Positions 10,335 through 19,708 of a stretch of 64,000 nucleotides of DNA are shown piece by piece. Every line of letters starts with the position of its first letter. Positions within the stretch are counted from its first letter, which is position 1. The DNA is from Vicinamibacterales bacterium. Its GTDB lineage: Bacteria; Acidobacteriota; Vicinamibacteria; Vicinamibacterales; UBA2999. Below the pieces are notes generated by a model. The model saw nothing but the letters and a program-made list of their open reading frames with translations, made no database searches and was not told the DNA's origin. Made by a program: the position numbers and the translations under genes. The stretch covers positions 1-64,000 of the forward strand of contig JAUXWO010000117.1 in assembly GCA_030680175.1 (NCBI GenBank). The letters run 5' to 3'.

Positions 10335-11767
10335 GCGCCCCTCTGCACCGGCACCGCGCCAGAGGCCCAGCGGCGCACGTCCGTGAAACGCCCGCGGATC
10401 GCGGCGGCGGCCGCCATCGCCGGGCTGACGAGATGCGTGCGTCCGCCCCGGCCCTGGCGCCCCTCGAAGTTGCGGTTGCTGGTCGACGCACACCGCTCGC
10501 CCGGTGCGAGCACGTCCGCGTTCATCCCGAGGCACATCGAGCAGCCCGGGTCCCGCCACTCGAAGCCCGCGTCGACGAAGACCGAAGCCAGCCCCTCGCG
10601 CTCGGCCTCCCGCTTCACCCGGGCCGACCCAGGCACGACCATCGCCCGCACGCCGGGCGCCACGCGATGTCCTGCCGCCACCGCCGCGGCCTCGCGCAGG
10701 TCTTCCAGCCGGCCGTTCGTGCAGGATCCAATGAAGACCCGGTCGATCGGAATCGTCTCGATGGGGACCCCGGGTTCAAGGCCCATGTACGCCAGTGCCT
10801 GCTCCGCGGCCTGCCGCGCTGCCGCCGTGGGCAGCCGCGCCGGGTCGGGCACCCGGCCCGTGACGGGCACCGTCATGTCCGGATGCGTCCCCCACGTCAC
10901 CAGCGGCGCGAACGCGGTCGCATCGATCTCGACCTCCCGGTCGTAGGCCGCCCCCGCATCGGATCGCAGCTGACGCCACCGCAGCGCCGCGGCCATCCAG
11001 TTCGCGCGCCGCGGCACATGGGCCCGGCCGCGCAGGTAGGCGACCGTCGTGTCGTCCGGCGCGATGAGCGCCGATCGCGCACCGGCCTCGATGGCCATGT
11101 TGCACATCGTCATCCGCTGCTCCATCGACAGGGCGCGGATGTAGTCGCCCTGGAACTCGAGGGCGTAGCCCGTGCCGCCCGCCATGCCGAGCGCGCTCAC
11201 CACGGCGAGTGCCGCGTCCTTCGCGGTGACGCCGGCCGCCGGGACCCCCCGAAGGCTCACGCGCATGGACTTCGGCCGGGTCAGCGCCAGACACTGCGTG
11301 GCCAGCACGTGTTCGACCTCGGTCGTGCCGATGCCGAACGCCAGGGCGCCGAACGCCCCATGCGTGCTCGTATGGCTGTCGCCGCACACGATCGTCATGC
11401 CCGGCTGCGTCAGGCCGAGTTCGGGCCCGATGACGTGCACGATGCCCTGGTGGGGCGAGGCCAGGTCGAAGAGCGGGACGTCGAACGCCTCGCAATTGTC
11501 CCGCAGCAGGTCCACCTGCGCCCGAGCCTGCGCATCGACAATCGGCAGGTGCCGGTCTGCCGTCGGCACGTTGTGGTCCATCGTCGCAAACGTCCGGTCC
11601 GGCCGCCGCACGCGGCGGCCCGCGGCCGTCAGCCCCTCGAACGCCTGCGCGGACGTTACCTCGTGCACGAGGTGAAGATCGACATAGACGAGGTCGCGGC
11701 CGTCACCGGCAGGCGCGACGACGTGGGCGTCCCAGATCTTGTCGAGGAGGGTGCGTGGCATCAGCAT
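10331..11767 (-). CDS. leuC: 3-isopropylmalate dehydratase large subunit
   Basis: A 478-residue aconitase-superfamily iron-sulfur protein, second enzyme of leucine synthesis. [34 protein letters not shown] and the cluster-binding cysteines in [12 protein letters not shown] and [13 protein letters not shown] are all present, so the [4Fe-4S] site is intact. It begins three bases after leuB and its stop overlaps the leuD start. Length and motifs are normal for the bacterial LeuC class. Confidence 0.96.
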   Translation of the reverse strand: MLMPRTLLDKIWDAHVVAPAGDGRDLVYVDLHLVHEVTSAQAFEGLTAAGRRVRRPDRTFATMDHNVPTADRHLPIVDAQARAQVDLLRDNCEAFDVPLFDLASPHQGIVHVIGPELGLTQPGMTIVCGDSHTSTHGAFGALAFGIGTTEVEHVLATQCLALTRPKSMRVSLRGVPAAGVTAKDAALAVVSALGMAGGTGYALEFQGDYIRALSMEQRMTMCNMAIEAGARSALIAPDDTTVAYLRGRAHVPRRANWMAAALRWRQLRSDAGAAYDREVEIDATAFAPLVTWGTHPDMTVPVTGRVPDPARLPTAAARQAAEQALAYMGLEPGVPIETIPIDRVFIGSCTNGRLEDLREAAAVAAGHRVAPGVRAMVVPGSARVKREAEREGLASVFVDAGFEWRDPGCSMCLGMNADVLAPGERCASTSNRNFEGRQGRGGRTHLVSPAMAAAAAIRGRFTDVRRWASGAVPVQRGA

Positions 11768-11770
11768 GCA

Positions 11771-12874
11771 TCAGACCGCGTGGTAGGACCGGCGGTGCTC
11801 GACGCGCTCGACGACGGCGCGTTCGATGGCGAGGCCCATGGCACGCGTGCCGATGGACCCGGTGTGCGGGCCGGCCAGATCCGCGGTCCGCAGGCCGTCC
11901 GCCAGCACGCCGGTCACCGCGCTGGCGACGTCGCCGGCCTCCCGCGTCAGCCCCGCCGCGTGCCTGAGGAGCATGGCGACACACAGGATCGCCCCGATGG
12001 GGTTGGCCACGTCCCGCCCCGCCAGGTCCGGCGCCGAGCCGTGGACGGGTTCGAAGAGGGCCACGGGCCCGCCGAGCGTGGCGGAGGGGAGCAGGCCCAG
12101 GGACCCGCCCACGGCCGCCGCCTCGTCGCTCAGAATGTCCCCAAAGAGGTTGTCGGCCAGGATCACGTCGAAGTGGCGCGGCTCCATCATGAGGCGCAGC
12201 GCGCAGGCGTCGATGTACATGTGGTCGAGGCGCACGTCCGGGTACTCGCGGGCGACCTCGGTCACCACCGCGCGCCACAGCTGCGAGGTCTCGAGCACGT
12301 TGGCCTTGTCGACGGAGGTGACCCGCCTGCGCCGGGTGCGCGCTTCGGCAAAGGCCACGTGCGCGACGCGGGCGATCTCCGGCTGGGTGTACCGCAAGGT
12401 GTTGGAGGCGGCGAGGCCGGAGGGATCGAGACCGCGCGGCTCGCCGAAGTACAGGCCGCCGAGCAACTCGCGCACGACCAGGATGTCCGCGCCCTCGACG
12501 CGCGCGGCCTCGAGGGGGCCGATGCCGGCCAGCGCCCCATAGCTCACCACGGGGCGCAGGTTGGCGAACCCCCCGAGCGCCTGCCGCAGGGCCAGCAGCC
12601 CGGCTTCCGGCCGGGCCGACGGCGGGAGATGGTCGAACGCCGGGTCGCCCACGGCCCCGAGCAGCACCGCGTCGGCCTCGAGGCAGGCGTCGCGCGTGTC
12701 CGGCGGCAGCGGCGTGCCCGCGGCGCGGATGGCGGCGGCGCCGATCGCGTGCTCCTCGACCCGGACATCGACGCCGCCCGCCCACGCGAGGGCCTGAAGC
12801 ACGCGCACGGCCTCACGCGTGACCTCGGGACCGATGCCGTCTCCGGGCAGGACCACGACGCGGAGCGGCATCAT
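11771..12874 (-). CDS. leuB: 3-isopropylmalate dehydrogenase
   Basis: NAD-dependent oxidative decarboxylation of 3-isopropylmalate to 2-oxoisocaproate. At 367 residues it is standard length. VVVLPGDGIGPEVTREAV opens the protein; DNLFGDILSDEAA is the substrate- and metal-binding signature, and GSAPDLAGRDVANPIGAI is the NAD-binding loop typical of LeuB rather than isocitrate dehydrogenase. Two ATG codons are adjacent at the start; the first overlaps the leuA stop. It lies between leuA and leuC in a four-gene operon. Confidence 0.95.
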   Translation of the reverse strand: MMPLRVVVLPGDGIGPEVTREAVRVLQALAWAGGVDVRVEEHAIGAAAIRAAGTPLPPDTRDACLEADAVLLGAVGDPAFDHLPPSARPEAGLLALRQALGGFANLRPVVSYGALAGIGPLEAARVEGADILVVRELLGGLYFGEPRGLDPSGLAASNTLRYTQPEIARVAHVAFAEARTRRRRVTSVDKANVLETSQLWRAVVTEVAREYPDVRLDHMYIDACALRLMMEPRHFDVILADNLFGDILSDEAAAVGGSLGLLPSATLGGPVALFEPVHGSAPDLAGRDVANPIGAILCVAMLLRHAAGLTREAGDVASAVTGVLADGLRTADLAGPHTGSIGTRAMGLAIERAVVERVEHRRSYHAV

Positions 12875-14070
12875 CGCGCCTCGGCGCCCACGCCGCGCGT
12901 CTCGGCGATGAGCGCCGCCAGCCGGGTATCATCCAGCTCCTTGATCTGATCCGCCAGCGGGATGAGCCGCGCATACAGGCGCGTCAGATCGTCCGGACGC
13001 AGGTGGTGTCCGAGCGCGCGACAGCGCGCATCGACGCCCCGGATGCCGGAGTGCTTGCCGATGACGAGCCGGGTGCCGGGCGCCCCGACCGTGGCCGGTT
13101 CCATGATCTCGTAGGTCAGGCGATGCTTGAGCATCCCGTCCTGGTGGACGCCCGCCTCGTGGGCGAACGCGTTGTCGCCGACGATGGCCTTGTTCGGCGG
13201 CACCGGCACCGCGACAATCGCGCTCAGCAGGCGGCTCGTCTCGAACAGGTGCTCGGTCCGGATGCCCACCCGATACGGGAGCCGGTCGGGCCGGACGCAG
13301 AGCGCCATCACGATCTCCTCGAGCGCCGCGTTGCCCGCCCGTTCACCGATGCCGTTGATGGTGCACTCCACCTGCCGGGCGCCGGCCTGGATGGCCGCCA
13401 GGGAGTTGCTCACGGCCAGGCCGAGGTCGTCATGGCAGTGCGCCGACAGCACCGCGCCGTCGCCGACCCGTGCCCGGACGGCCGCGAACATGGCGCCGAT
13501 GTCCTCGGGCAGGGCGTAGCCGACCGTGTCGGGCAGGTTCACCGTCGAGGCGCCGGCCTCGATGACCGCCTCGGCCACCTCCGCCAGGAACGCGGGATCG
13601 CTGCGCGTTGCGTCCTCCGCCGAGAACTCGACGTCAGGACAGTACCGGCGCGCATGCGCCACCGCCGCGGCCGCCATCTGCCGGCACGCCGCCCGGTCCA
13701 CGCGCAGCTTGTACTCGAGGTGGATGTCCGAGGTGGCCAGGAAGACGTGGAGCCGCGGGCGCGCGGCGCCGCGAAGGGCCTCCCACGCGCAATCGATGTC
13801 GTCCTCCAGGGCCCGCGCGAGTGCGGCGATGATCGGCCGCCGCACGCGGGCGGCAATCCCGCGCACGGCCTCGAAGTCGCCCACCGAGGCTTTCGGAAAC
13901 CCCGCTTCGATGACGTCGACCCCCAGGCAATCGAGCTGTGTGGCCAGGCGGGCCTTGGCGGCCGGGGTCATGCTGAAGCCAGGCGCCTGCTCGCCGTCGC
14001 GCATCGTCGTGTCGAAGATCGTCAGGGGCGTCGTGGTCACGGGCCGCAGTGTCCCGCCGCGGGGAGCCAT
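12871..14070 (-). CDS. leuA: 2-isopropylmalate synthase, short form without LeuA dimer domain
   Basis: Condenses acetyl-CoA with 2-oxoisovalerate, the committed step to leucine. TIFDTTMRDGEQAPGFSM (metal- and substrate-binding strand), SAHCHDDLGLAVSNS and GIGERAGNAALEEIVMAL mark the HMGL-like catalytic barrel of LeuA. At 399 residues it ends soon after the first linker region, where normal LeuA (about 510) carries the leucine-binding regulatory domain. leuB begins within the stop codon, so there is no room for a detached remnant. A GTG at 14040 is an alternative start nearer the first conserved strand. A related function such as homocitrate or citramalate synthase is possible, but the leuBCD operon argues for LeuA. 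Confidence 0.88.
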   Translation of the reverse strand: MAPRGGTLRPVTTTPLTIFDTTMRDGEQAPGFSMTPAAKARLATQLDCLGVDVIEAGFPKASVGDFEAVRGIAARVRRPIIAALARALEDDIDCAWEALRGAARPRLHVFLATSDIHLEYKLRVDRAACRQMAAAAVAHARRYCPDVEFSAEDATRSDPAFLAEVAEAVIEAGASTVNLPDTVGYALPEDIGAMFAAVRARVGDGAVLSAHCHDDLGLAVSNSLAAIQAGARQVECTINGIGERAGNAALEEIVMALCVRPDRLPYRVGIRTEHLFETSRLLSAIVAVPVPPNKAIVGDNAFAHEAGVHQDGMLKHRLTYEIMEPATVGAPGTRLVIGKHSGIRGVDARCRALGHHLRPDDLTRLYARLIPLADQIKELDDTRLAALIAETRGVGAEAR

Positions 14071-14098
14071 AAATCAAACTAATAAAACTAACAACGGC

Positions 14099-14113
14099 AT
14101 AAGTGATACTTAT
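14099..14113. promoter_or_regulatory. LysR-type operator in the leuA/lysR divergent promoter
   Basis: ATAAGT-GAT-ACTTAT is a perfect 6-bp inverted repeat and fulfils the T-N11-A rule for LysR-family binding sites (T at 14100, A at 14112). It lies in a strikingly AT-rich stretch (about 14070-14120) between leuA on the minus strand and the lysR-type gene on the plus strand, 29 bp from leuA's first ATG and 39 bp from the regulator's ATG. Confidence 0.65.
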
Positions 14114-14152
14114 TCCATTAGGCGGCGCCAGGATGGCCCGTCCCGGAGACCC

Positions 14153-15064
14153 ATGGACCTGTTTCAGCTCGAAGCGTTTCTCGCGGTGGTCCGCGAAGGC
14201 AGTTTCTCGGCCGCGGCCAAGGCCCTGTTCCGCACCCAGCCCGCGGTGAGCCAGATCATCAAGCGGCTCGAGGACGAGATCGGCCAGCCGCTCTTCGACC
14301 GGTCGAGCCGCCGCGGCCTGCTGACGGACGCGGGACGCGTGCTGCTCGGCCACGCCGATCGGCTGGTGGCGCTCCGGAGCCAGGCCCTCGCCGAACTCGA
14401 GGACGTCCGCCAGGCGCGGGCGGGCCGGCTCGCGATTCTCGTGAACGAGCTCACCGGGCTGTTCCTCCTGCCGACGCTGCACGAGTACCGGCGCCTCTAT
14501 CCGGCGGTGCAGGTGACGGTGCAGCGCGCCCCGGCCAGCCGGATCCCGGCGCAGGTGCGGGAGTTTGGCGCCGACATCGGGGTGATTACCTACCGGCCGG
14601 CCGATGAAGGCCTGCGGACGCTCGTCGCATACCGGGATGCGCTCGTCTTCGTCGTGCCGGCCGGGCACCCCCTCGCCGGCCGCCGTCACGTTACCATCGC
14701 GGATCTGGCCGCCGAGTCGTTCGTGGCCCATCACGTCGCGTCACCCTACCGGCAGAAGGTGATCGACGCGTTTCGCCGCCGCCGCGTGACGCTGCAGATG
14801 CCGGTGGAGATGCCGACGCTCGACGCGATCAAGCGGTTCGTGGCGATGGGCAACGGCGTCGCCCTGCTGCCGGCCATCTGCGTGGTCGACGAACTGGCGC
14901 GTGGGGAGCTGGTGGCCGTGCCCGTCCCGGAACTGGCCTTCGAGCGGCATTTCCGGTTCGTCGTCCGCCGGACGGCGACGCTGTCCCACGCCGCGCGCGT
15001 CTTCCTGAAGGTGGCCGAGCAGGTTCGCGCACGGCCCTTGGGGGGAACCCGCCCTCGCGTGTAG
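14153..15064 (+). CDS. LysR-family regulator divergent from leuABCD
   Basis: A 303-residue LysR-type transcription factor. The N-terminal helix-turn-helix is MDLFQLEAFLAVVREGSFSA through TQPAVSQIIKRLEDEIGQPLF; residues from about 90 form the periplasmic-binding-protein-like inducer domain. The ATG at 14153 begins exactly at the family's usual first residue, so longer readings into leuA are discarded. Divergence across a LysR box makes leuABCD its obvious target, with an intermediate of branched-chain synthesis as plausible coinducer. That is inference from arrangement; no ligand residues were recognised. Confidence 0.92.
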   Translation: MDLFQLEAFLAVVREGSFSAAAKALFRTQPAVSQIIKRLEDEIGQPLFDRSSRRGLLTDAGRVLLGHADRLVALRSQALAELEDVRQARAGRLAILVNELTGLFLLPTLHEYRRLYPAVQVTVQRAPASRIPAQVREFGADIGVITYRPADEGLRTLVAYRDALVFVVPAGHPLAGRRHVTIADLAAESFVAHHVASPYRQKVIDAFRRRRVTLQMPVEMPTLDAIKRFVAMGNGVALLPAICVVDELARGELVAVPVPELAFERHFRFVVRRTATLSHAARVFLKVAEQVRARPLGGTRPRV

Positions 15065-15073
15065 GCTTGCCCA

Positions 15074-15805
15074 ATGCCCGGTGCGCGACTGGCGGCCGTC
15101 GCCGTCCTCCTGGTGCTGGCCGGCGGCGGCGCGGGATGGGCGGACGCACCGCTCCGCATCCTCTTCGTCGGCAACAGCCTGACCTACACCAACGACCTCC
15201 CGCTGATGGTGGAGTCGATGCCCTGCGTGGCCGGGCGCCCGGTCCAGGTCGGGTCCGCCGCGGGGCCGGACATGGCCATCAGCGATCACCTGAGCCGGGG
15301 GCCCGCCCGTCAGTTCCTTCGCGAGCCCTGGGACTTCGTCGTGATGCAGCAGGGCCCCTCGTCGCTCCCCGAGAGCCGGACGGCGCTGCTGCGCGGCGCC
15401 CGCCGCCTCGCCGCACAGGCCCGCCGGGCCGGCGCCGAGCCCGCGCTCTACATGGTGTGGCCGTCACGCCAGCGCGAGGCCGACTTCGACCGCGTCAGCG
15501 AGTCCTACCGCCTGGCCGCCGTGGACGTGAAGGGAGTGCTGCTCCCGGTCGGCGAGGCGTGGCGCGCGGCCTGGCGCCGTGATCCGGAGATCGCGCTCTA
15601 CGGCCCCGACGGGTTCCATCCGTCGCTGATGGGCACGTATCTCGGCGCGCTTGTCATCTGCAGCCGGCTGGGCGGCGCCGCCCCGGAAGACCTCCCGTCG
15701 TATGTGCGGGTCAGCGGAGGCCTGGTGCAGATCCCGCCCGTGCAGGCTGGTATCCTCAAGGCTGCCGCCGCCGAGGCCCTCGAGCGATTCCCCGCCCGCG
15801 ACTGA
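15074..15805 (+). CDS. Secreted SGNH/GDSL-like hydrolase
   Basis: A 243-residue protein with a cleavable signal peptide (MPGARLAAVAVLLVLAGGG, cut near GWADA). ILFVGNSLTYTNDLP carries the block-I serine as GNSLT, FVVMQQGPSS follows as the second conserved strand, and YGPDGFHPSLMGTYL near the end provides the catalytic Asp-x-x-His. The reaction is presumably ester hydrolysis on an exported lipid or glycan; the precise family is uncertain. It starts nine bases after the LysR-type gene on the same strand but probably has no functional tie to leucine synthesis. Confidence 0.75.
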   Translation: MPGARLAAVAVLLVLAGGGAGWADAPLRILFVGNSLTYTNDLPLMVESMPCVAGRPVQVGSAAGPDMAISDHLSRGPARQFLREPWDFVVMQQGPSSLPESRTALLRGARRLAAQARRAGAEPALYMVWPSRQREADFDRVSESYRLAAVDVKGVLLPVGEAWRAAWRRDPEIALYGPDGFHPSLMGTYLGALVICSRLGGAAPEDLPSYVRVSGGLVQIPPVQAGILKAAAAEALERFPARD

Positions 15806-15872
15806 CTCGGGGAACGCGGCGACGGCCGGATTCGTCGACCGTCTTGCGCGCCATCCACCAAAGGACAGACCG

Positions 15873-18800
15873 ATGTCGAACGACCGCCGCTTCCGCCGCT
15901 TCGCGGCCTGGCTTCCGCTCGTCGCCGCCGTGCTCATCGCCGGCGCCACCACGCTCGGCGCCAACGGCGAGCCCACCCGCATGCTGCGGTCGCCCGCGGT
16001 GAGCGCCACGCACATCGCCTTTGCCTATGCCCAGAACATCTGGGTGGTCGAGCGCGCCGGCGGCGCCGCGCGCCGGCTGACGAGCTTCCAGGGGCAGGCC
16101 GGCCACCCGCGCTTCTCGCCCGACGGCCGGACGATCGCGTTCACCGGCGACTACGCCGGCAATGCCGACGTCTACGTCGTGCCCGTCGAGGGCGGCGAGC
16201 CGGTGCGCCTCACCTGGCATCCCGGGGCCGACACCGTGCAGGGCTGGACGCCCGACGGCACGCGCGTGCTCTTCAGCTCGGGCCGCGCCACCTGGGCGCC
16301 CGTCGCCGCGCCGCGCTTCTGGACCGTGCCCGCCGCCGGCGGCGTTGCCGAGCCGATGGCGCTGCCGCGCGGCTATCAGGGCCGCCTCTCGCCCGACGGC
16401 CGCCACATCGCCTACCGGATGAACAACTCCTGGGACGAGGAACGCCGCAACTACCGCGGCGGGCAGAACAAGCCGATCTGGATCGTCGACCTGAAGACGT
16501 ACGACCTAGTCTCGCCGCCCTGGACCGATTCGAAGGACATCGAGCCGGTGTGGGTCGGCGGCGACGTCTACTTCCTCTCCGACCGCGACGGCGTCTCGAA
16601 CATCTGGCGCTACCAGCCCGCGACGAAGGCCCTCACTCAGGTCACGCGCTTCACCGACTTCGACGTGAAGACCCTCGACGGCCGCGCCGACGCCGTCGTC
16701 TTCGAGCAGGGCGGCCAGGTGCACGAGCTGGACCCGGCCACGGGCCAGTCGCGCGTCGTGTCGATCCGCGCCACGGGCGACTTCCCGTGGATGATGCCGC
16801 GGTGGGAGGACGTCACCGCCCGCATGACCAACATCCGGCTGTCGGCGACCGGCCAGCGCGTCGTCGTGGAATCGCGCGGCGAGATCTTCACCATCCCCGC
16901 CGAGAAGGGCGACGTGCGGAACATCACGCGGTCGAGCGCGTCGGCGGAGCGCCAGCCCGCGTGGTCGCCCGACGGCCAGTGGGTGTCGTACTTCAGCGAC
17001 CGGTCGGGCGAGTACCGCCTGATGATCGCGCCGCAGGACGGCATTGCGGCGCCGCGCGAGGTGGCGCTGCCCGATCCCGACTTCTACTACACGCCGGCCT
17101 GGTCGCCGGACTCGACCAAGCTCCTCTACACCGACACGAACCTGCAGGTGTGGGTGCTCGACGTGGCCACGGGCCAGGCCAGGGTGCTTGGCAACGATCC
17201 CTGGATGGTGCCGCAGCGCACGCTGAACCCCGCGTGGAGCCCCGACTCGAAGTGGATCGCCTACGCGACGCGCCTCGACACGCTCTATCGCGCGATCGTG
17301 ATCGCCAACGTCGAGACCGGCGAGCGCCGGCAGGTGACCGACGGACTGGCCGACGCGATGTTCCCGGTGTGGGACGCGAGCGGCAAGTACCTGTGGTTCC
17401 TCGCGTCGACCGACTACGGCCTGCGCTCGCAGTGGCTCGACATGACGTCCTACGACCGCCCGCAGACCTTCGCGCTCTATCTGGCCGTGCTGAAGAAGGG
17501 CGAGCCGAGCCCGCTGCTCCCCGAGAGCGACGAGGACAAGGGGATCCCCGTCCCGGCCGCGGCGCCGGCCGCGGCGCCGGCCCCCGAGGCGCCGGCCGCG
17601 CCCGTGACCGTGGCGATCGACTTCGACGGCTTCCAGCAGCGCGTGCTCGCGGTGGCCGGCGTGCCCGAGCGGCTCTACTCCCAGCTCGCCCCCGGCGTGG
17701 CCGGGTCGGTCTACTTCCTCGAAGCGCCGCCGCGCCCCAACATGGGCAGCACGCTTCACCGCTTCAAGCTGACCGAGCGTCGCGCGACGCTCTTTGTCGA
17801 CGACGTCGCCGAGTACTCGGTGAGCGCCGACGGCAAGAAGCTGCTCTACCGCACGCCGACGGCCGGCGGCGCCACCGCGGCCCCGCCCGCGCTCTTCCTT
17901 GTGGATGCCGACAAGCCGCCCACCGCCGGGCAGGGCCGGCTCTCGGCCACGCTCCGCATGCATCTCGATCCGAAGGCCGAGTTCCAGCAGATCTTCGACG
18001 AAGGCTGGCGCCTGCAGCGCGACTTCCTCTACGTCGAGAACATGCACGGCACCGACTGGCCGGCGATGAAGCGGATGTACGGCCCGCTGCTGCCGCACGT
18101 CATGCACCGCGCCGATCTCACGTACCTGCTCGACATGATGGGCGGGGAGATCGCCGTCGGCCACTCGTACGTGCGCGGTGGGGCGCTGCCCGACGTGCCC
18201 GCGCCCCTCGGCGGCCTGCTCGGCGCCGACTTCACGGTGGAGTCGGGCCGCTACAAGATCGCGCGCATCTACGACGCCGAGAGCTGGAACCCCGACCTGC
18301 GCGCGCCGTTCTCGGCCCCGGGGCTCGACGTCGCGGTGGGCGACTTCGTGCTCGCCATCGACGGCGCGCCGCTCGCCGCCCCCGACAGCCTCCACCGCCT
18401 GCTCGACGGCACCGCGAACCGGCAGACGGTGCTCACCGTCAACCGCCGCCCGGTCATGGACGGCGCGCGGCAGGTCACGGTGGTGCCCGTCGCGAACGAC
18501 CAGGGCCTCCGCACCCGCGCCTGGGTCGAAGAGAACCGCCGCATCGTCGATCGTCTGTCGCAGGGCCGGCTCGCCTACGTCTACGTGCCGAACACCGGGC
18601 AGCCCGGGTACACGAGCTTCAACCGCTACTACTTCGCGCAGCAGGACAAGGCCGGCGCCGTGATCGACGAGCGGTTCAACGGCGGCGGCTCGGCCGCCGA
18701 CTACATCATCGACGTGCTGCAGCGCGACTTCGATGGCTACTTCAATAACGTCGCCGGCGATCGCCGGCCGTTCACGAGCCCGTCGGCCGGGATCTGGGGG

Positions 18801-19199
18801 CCGAAGGTCATGATCATCAACGAGATGGCCGGCTCGGGCGGCGACCTGATGCCCTACATGTTCAAGCGCCGCGGCATCGGCCCGCTCATCGGCACTCGCA
18901 CGTGGGGCGGCCTCGTGCACACGGCCGACACGCCCGTGCTGATCGATGGCGGCACGATGATCGCCCCGCGCGGCGGGTTCTTCACGCGTGACGGCCAGTG
19001 GGCGGTCGAGAACGAAGGCGTCGGCGCCGACATCGAGGTCGAGAACTGGCCGAAGGACGTGGTCGCCGGCGGCGACCCGCAGCTCGAGCGCGCCGTGCAG
19101 GAGGCGCTGCGGCGTCTCGAGGAAGCGCCCGTGGATCGGCGGACCACCGAGCCCGCACCGCCCACGTGGGGCGCGCGTCCGCGGCCGGGCGGCCAGTGA
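15873..19199 (+). CDS. Tricorn-like protease (beta-propeller, PDZ, S41 peptidase)
   Basis: A 1108-residue exported protease of the tricorn family. A signal peptide (FAAWLPLVAAVLIAGATTLG) is followed by WD40/TolB-like propeller repeats recognisable by recurring SPDGR and WSPDS phrases (about residues 40-620), with a Pro-Ala linker around 565-580, a PDZ region near 820-880 and the S41 catalytic domain. The expected residues are visible: His in VGHSYV (about 764), nucleophile Ser in NEMAGSGGD (about 988) and a late Glu in VENEGVGAD (about 1046). It should degrade peptides in the periplasm; archaeal tricorn does so in the cytoplasm. The start at 15873 follows a purine-rich AAAGGACAGA. Its stop overlaps the next gene's GTG. 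Confidence 0.93.
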   Translation: MSNDRRFRRFAAWLPLVAAVLIAGATTLGANGEPTRMLRSPAVSATHIAFAYAQNIWVVERAGGAARRLTSFQGQAGHPRFSPDGRTIAFTGDYAGNADVYVVPVEGGEPVRLTWHPGADTVQGWTPDGTRVLFSSGRATWAPVAAPRFWTVPAAGGVAEPMALPRGYQGRLSPDGRHIAYRMNNSWDEERRNYRGGQNKPIWIVDLKTYDLVSPPWTDSKDIEPVWVGGDVYFLSDRDGVSNIWRYQPATKALTQVTRFTDFDVKTLDGRADAVVFEQGGQVHELDPATGQSRVVSIRATGDFPWMMPRWEDVTARMTNIRLSATGQRVVVESRGEIFTIPAEKGDVRNITRSSASAERQPAWSPDGQWVSYFSDRSGEYRLMIAPQDGIAAPREVALPDPDFYYTPAWSPDSTKLLYTDTNLQVWVLDVATGQARVLGNDPWMVPQRTLNPAWSPDSKWIAYATRLDTLYRAIVIANVETGERRQVTDGLADAMFPVWDASGKYLWFLASTDYGLRSQWLDMTSYDRPQTFALYLAVLKKGEPSPLLPESDEDKGIPVPAAAPAAAPAPEAPAAPVTVAIDFDGFQQRVLAVAGVPERLYSQLAPGVAGSVYFLEAPPRPNMGSTLHRFKLTERRATLFVDDVAEYSVSADGKKLLYRTPTAGGATAAPPALFLVDADKPPTAGQGRLSATLRMHLDPKAEFQQIFDEGWRLQRDFLYVENMHGTDWPAMKRMYGPLLPHVMHRADLTYLLDMMGGEIAVGHSYVRGGALPDVPAPLGGLLGADFTVESGRYKIARIYDAESWNPDLRAPFSAPGLDVAVGDFVLAIDGAPLAAPDSLHRLLDGTANRQTVLTVNRRPVMDGARQVTVVPVANDQGLRTRAWVEENRRIVDRLSQGRLAYVYVPNTGQPGYTSFNRYYFAQQDKAGAVIDERFNGGGSAADYIIDVLQRDFDGYFNNVAGDRRPFTSPSAGIWGPKVMIINEMAGSGGDLMPYMFKRRGIGPLIGTRTWGGLVHTADTPVLIDGGTMIAPRGGFFTRDGQWAVENEGVGADIEVENWPKDVVAGGDPQLERAVQEALRRLEEAPVDRRTTEPAPPTWGARPRPGGQ

Positions 19200-19708
19200 G
19201 CGACCCGTCACCGATCGCCGACGGGGCACCGCGTCCGCTCGACCCCCGTGTGATCACGGTCGACCGGCTCGTCGGGGCGATCAACGCGGTCGTCGTCGCG
19301 TTCGCCCTGCTCGTCGCGCTGCTCATCGTCGTCGTCGCGCCCCGCGTGGCGGACTGGATGAAGCCGCTCGCCGCCCTCGCGTGGGCGGCGGCGGCCTTCG
19401 CCGTCGCCTACCGGGCGTATCGCTGGCCGGCCGTGGCCTATCGGTACGCGTCGTACCGCGTGGATGCACGCGGCATCGAGATCCGTCGCGGCGTGCTCTG
19501 GCGGCAGGTGATCACCGTGCCCCGGTCGCGCGTGCAGCACACCGACGTGGCGCAGGGGCCGCTCGAGCGACGCTTCGGCCTCGGCACCCTCCTGATTCAC
19601 ACCGCGGGCACCGACCATGCACGCGTGCAGGTCCGGGGCCTCGAACACGCGACGGCCAGCCGCATCCGCGATCACCTCCTGCCGGACGAGGGCGGCGATG
19701 CCGTCTGA
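19196..19708 (+). CDS. Bacterial PH-domain membrane protein (YdbS-like)
   Basis: A 170-residue protein with two membrane segments (about residues 28-47 and 55-75) followed by a bPH2 domain (YRYASYRVDARGIEIRRGVL and VPRSRVQHTDVAQGPLERRFG). The GTG start overlaps the tricorn-like gene's stop, and its own end overlaps the next gene, which encodes a larger protein with three such domains. This small-plus-large pair matches YdbS/YdbT of Bacillus subtilis, implicated in envelope stress or resistance to antimicrobial compounds. The biochemical role of bPH2 domains is unsettled. Confidence 0.85.
   Translation: MSDPSPIADGAPRPLDPRVITVDRLVGAINAVVVAFALLVALLIVVVAPRVADWMKPLAALAWAAAAFAVAYRAYRWPAVAYRYASYRVDARGIEIRRGVLWRQVITVPRSRVQHTDVAQGPLERRFGLGTLLIHTAGTDHARVQVRGLEHATASRIRDHLLPDEGGDAV

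Noticed and set aside
12871-14070. Short LeuA considered as a frameshifted full-length gene
   Set aside because: leuB starts within the leuA stop codon and the following sequence in all frames is leuB, so there is no remnant of a regulatory domain.
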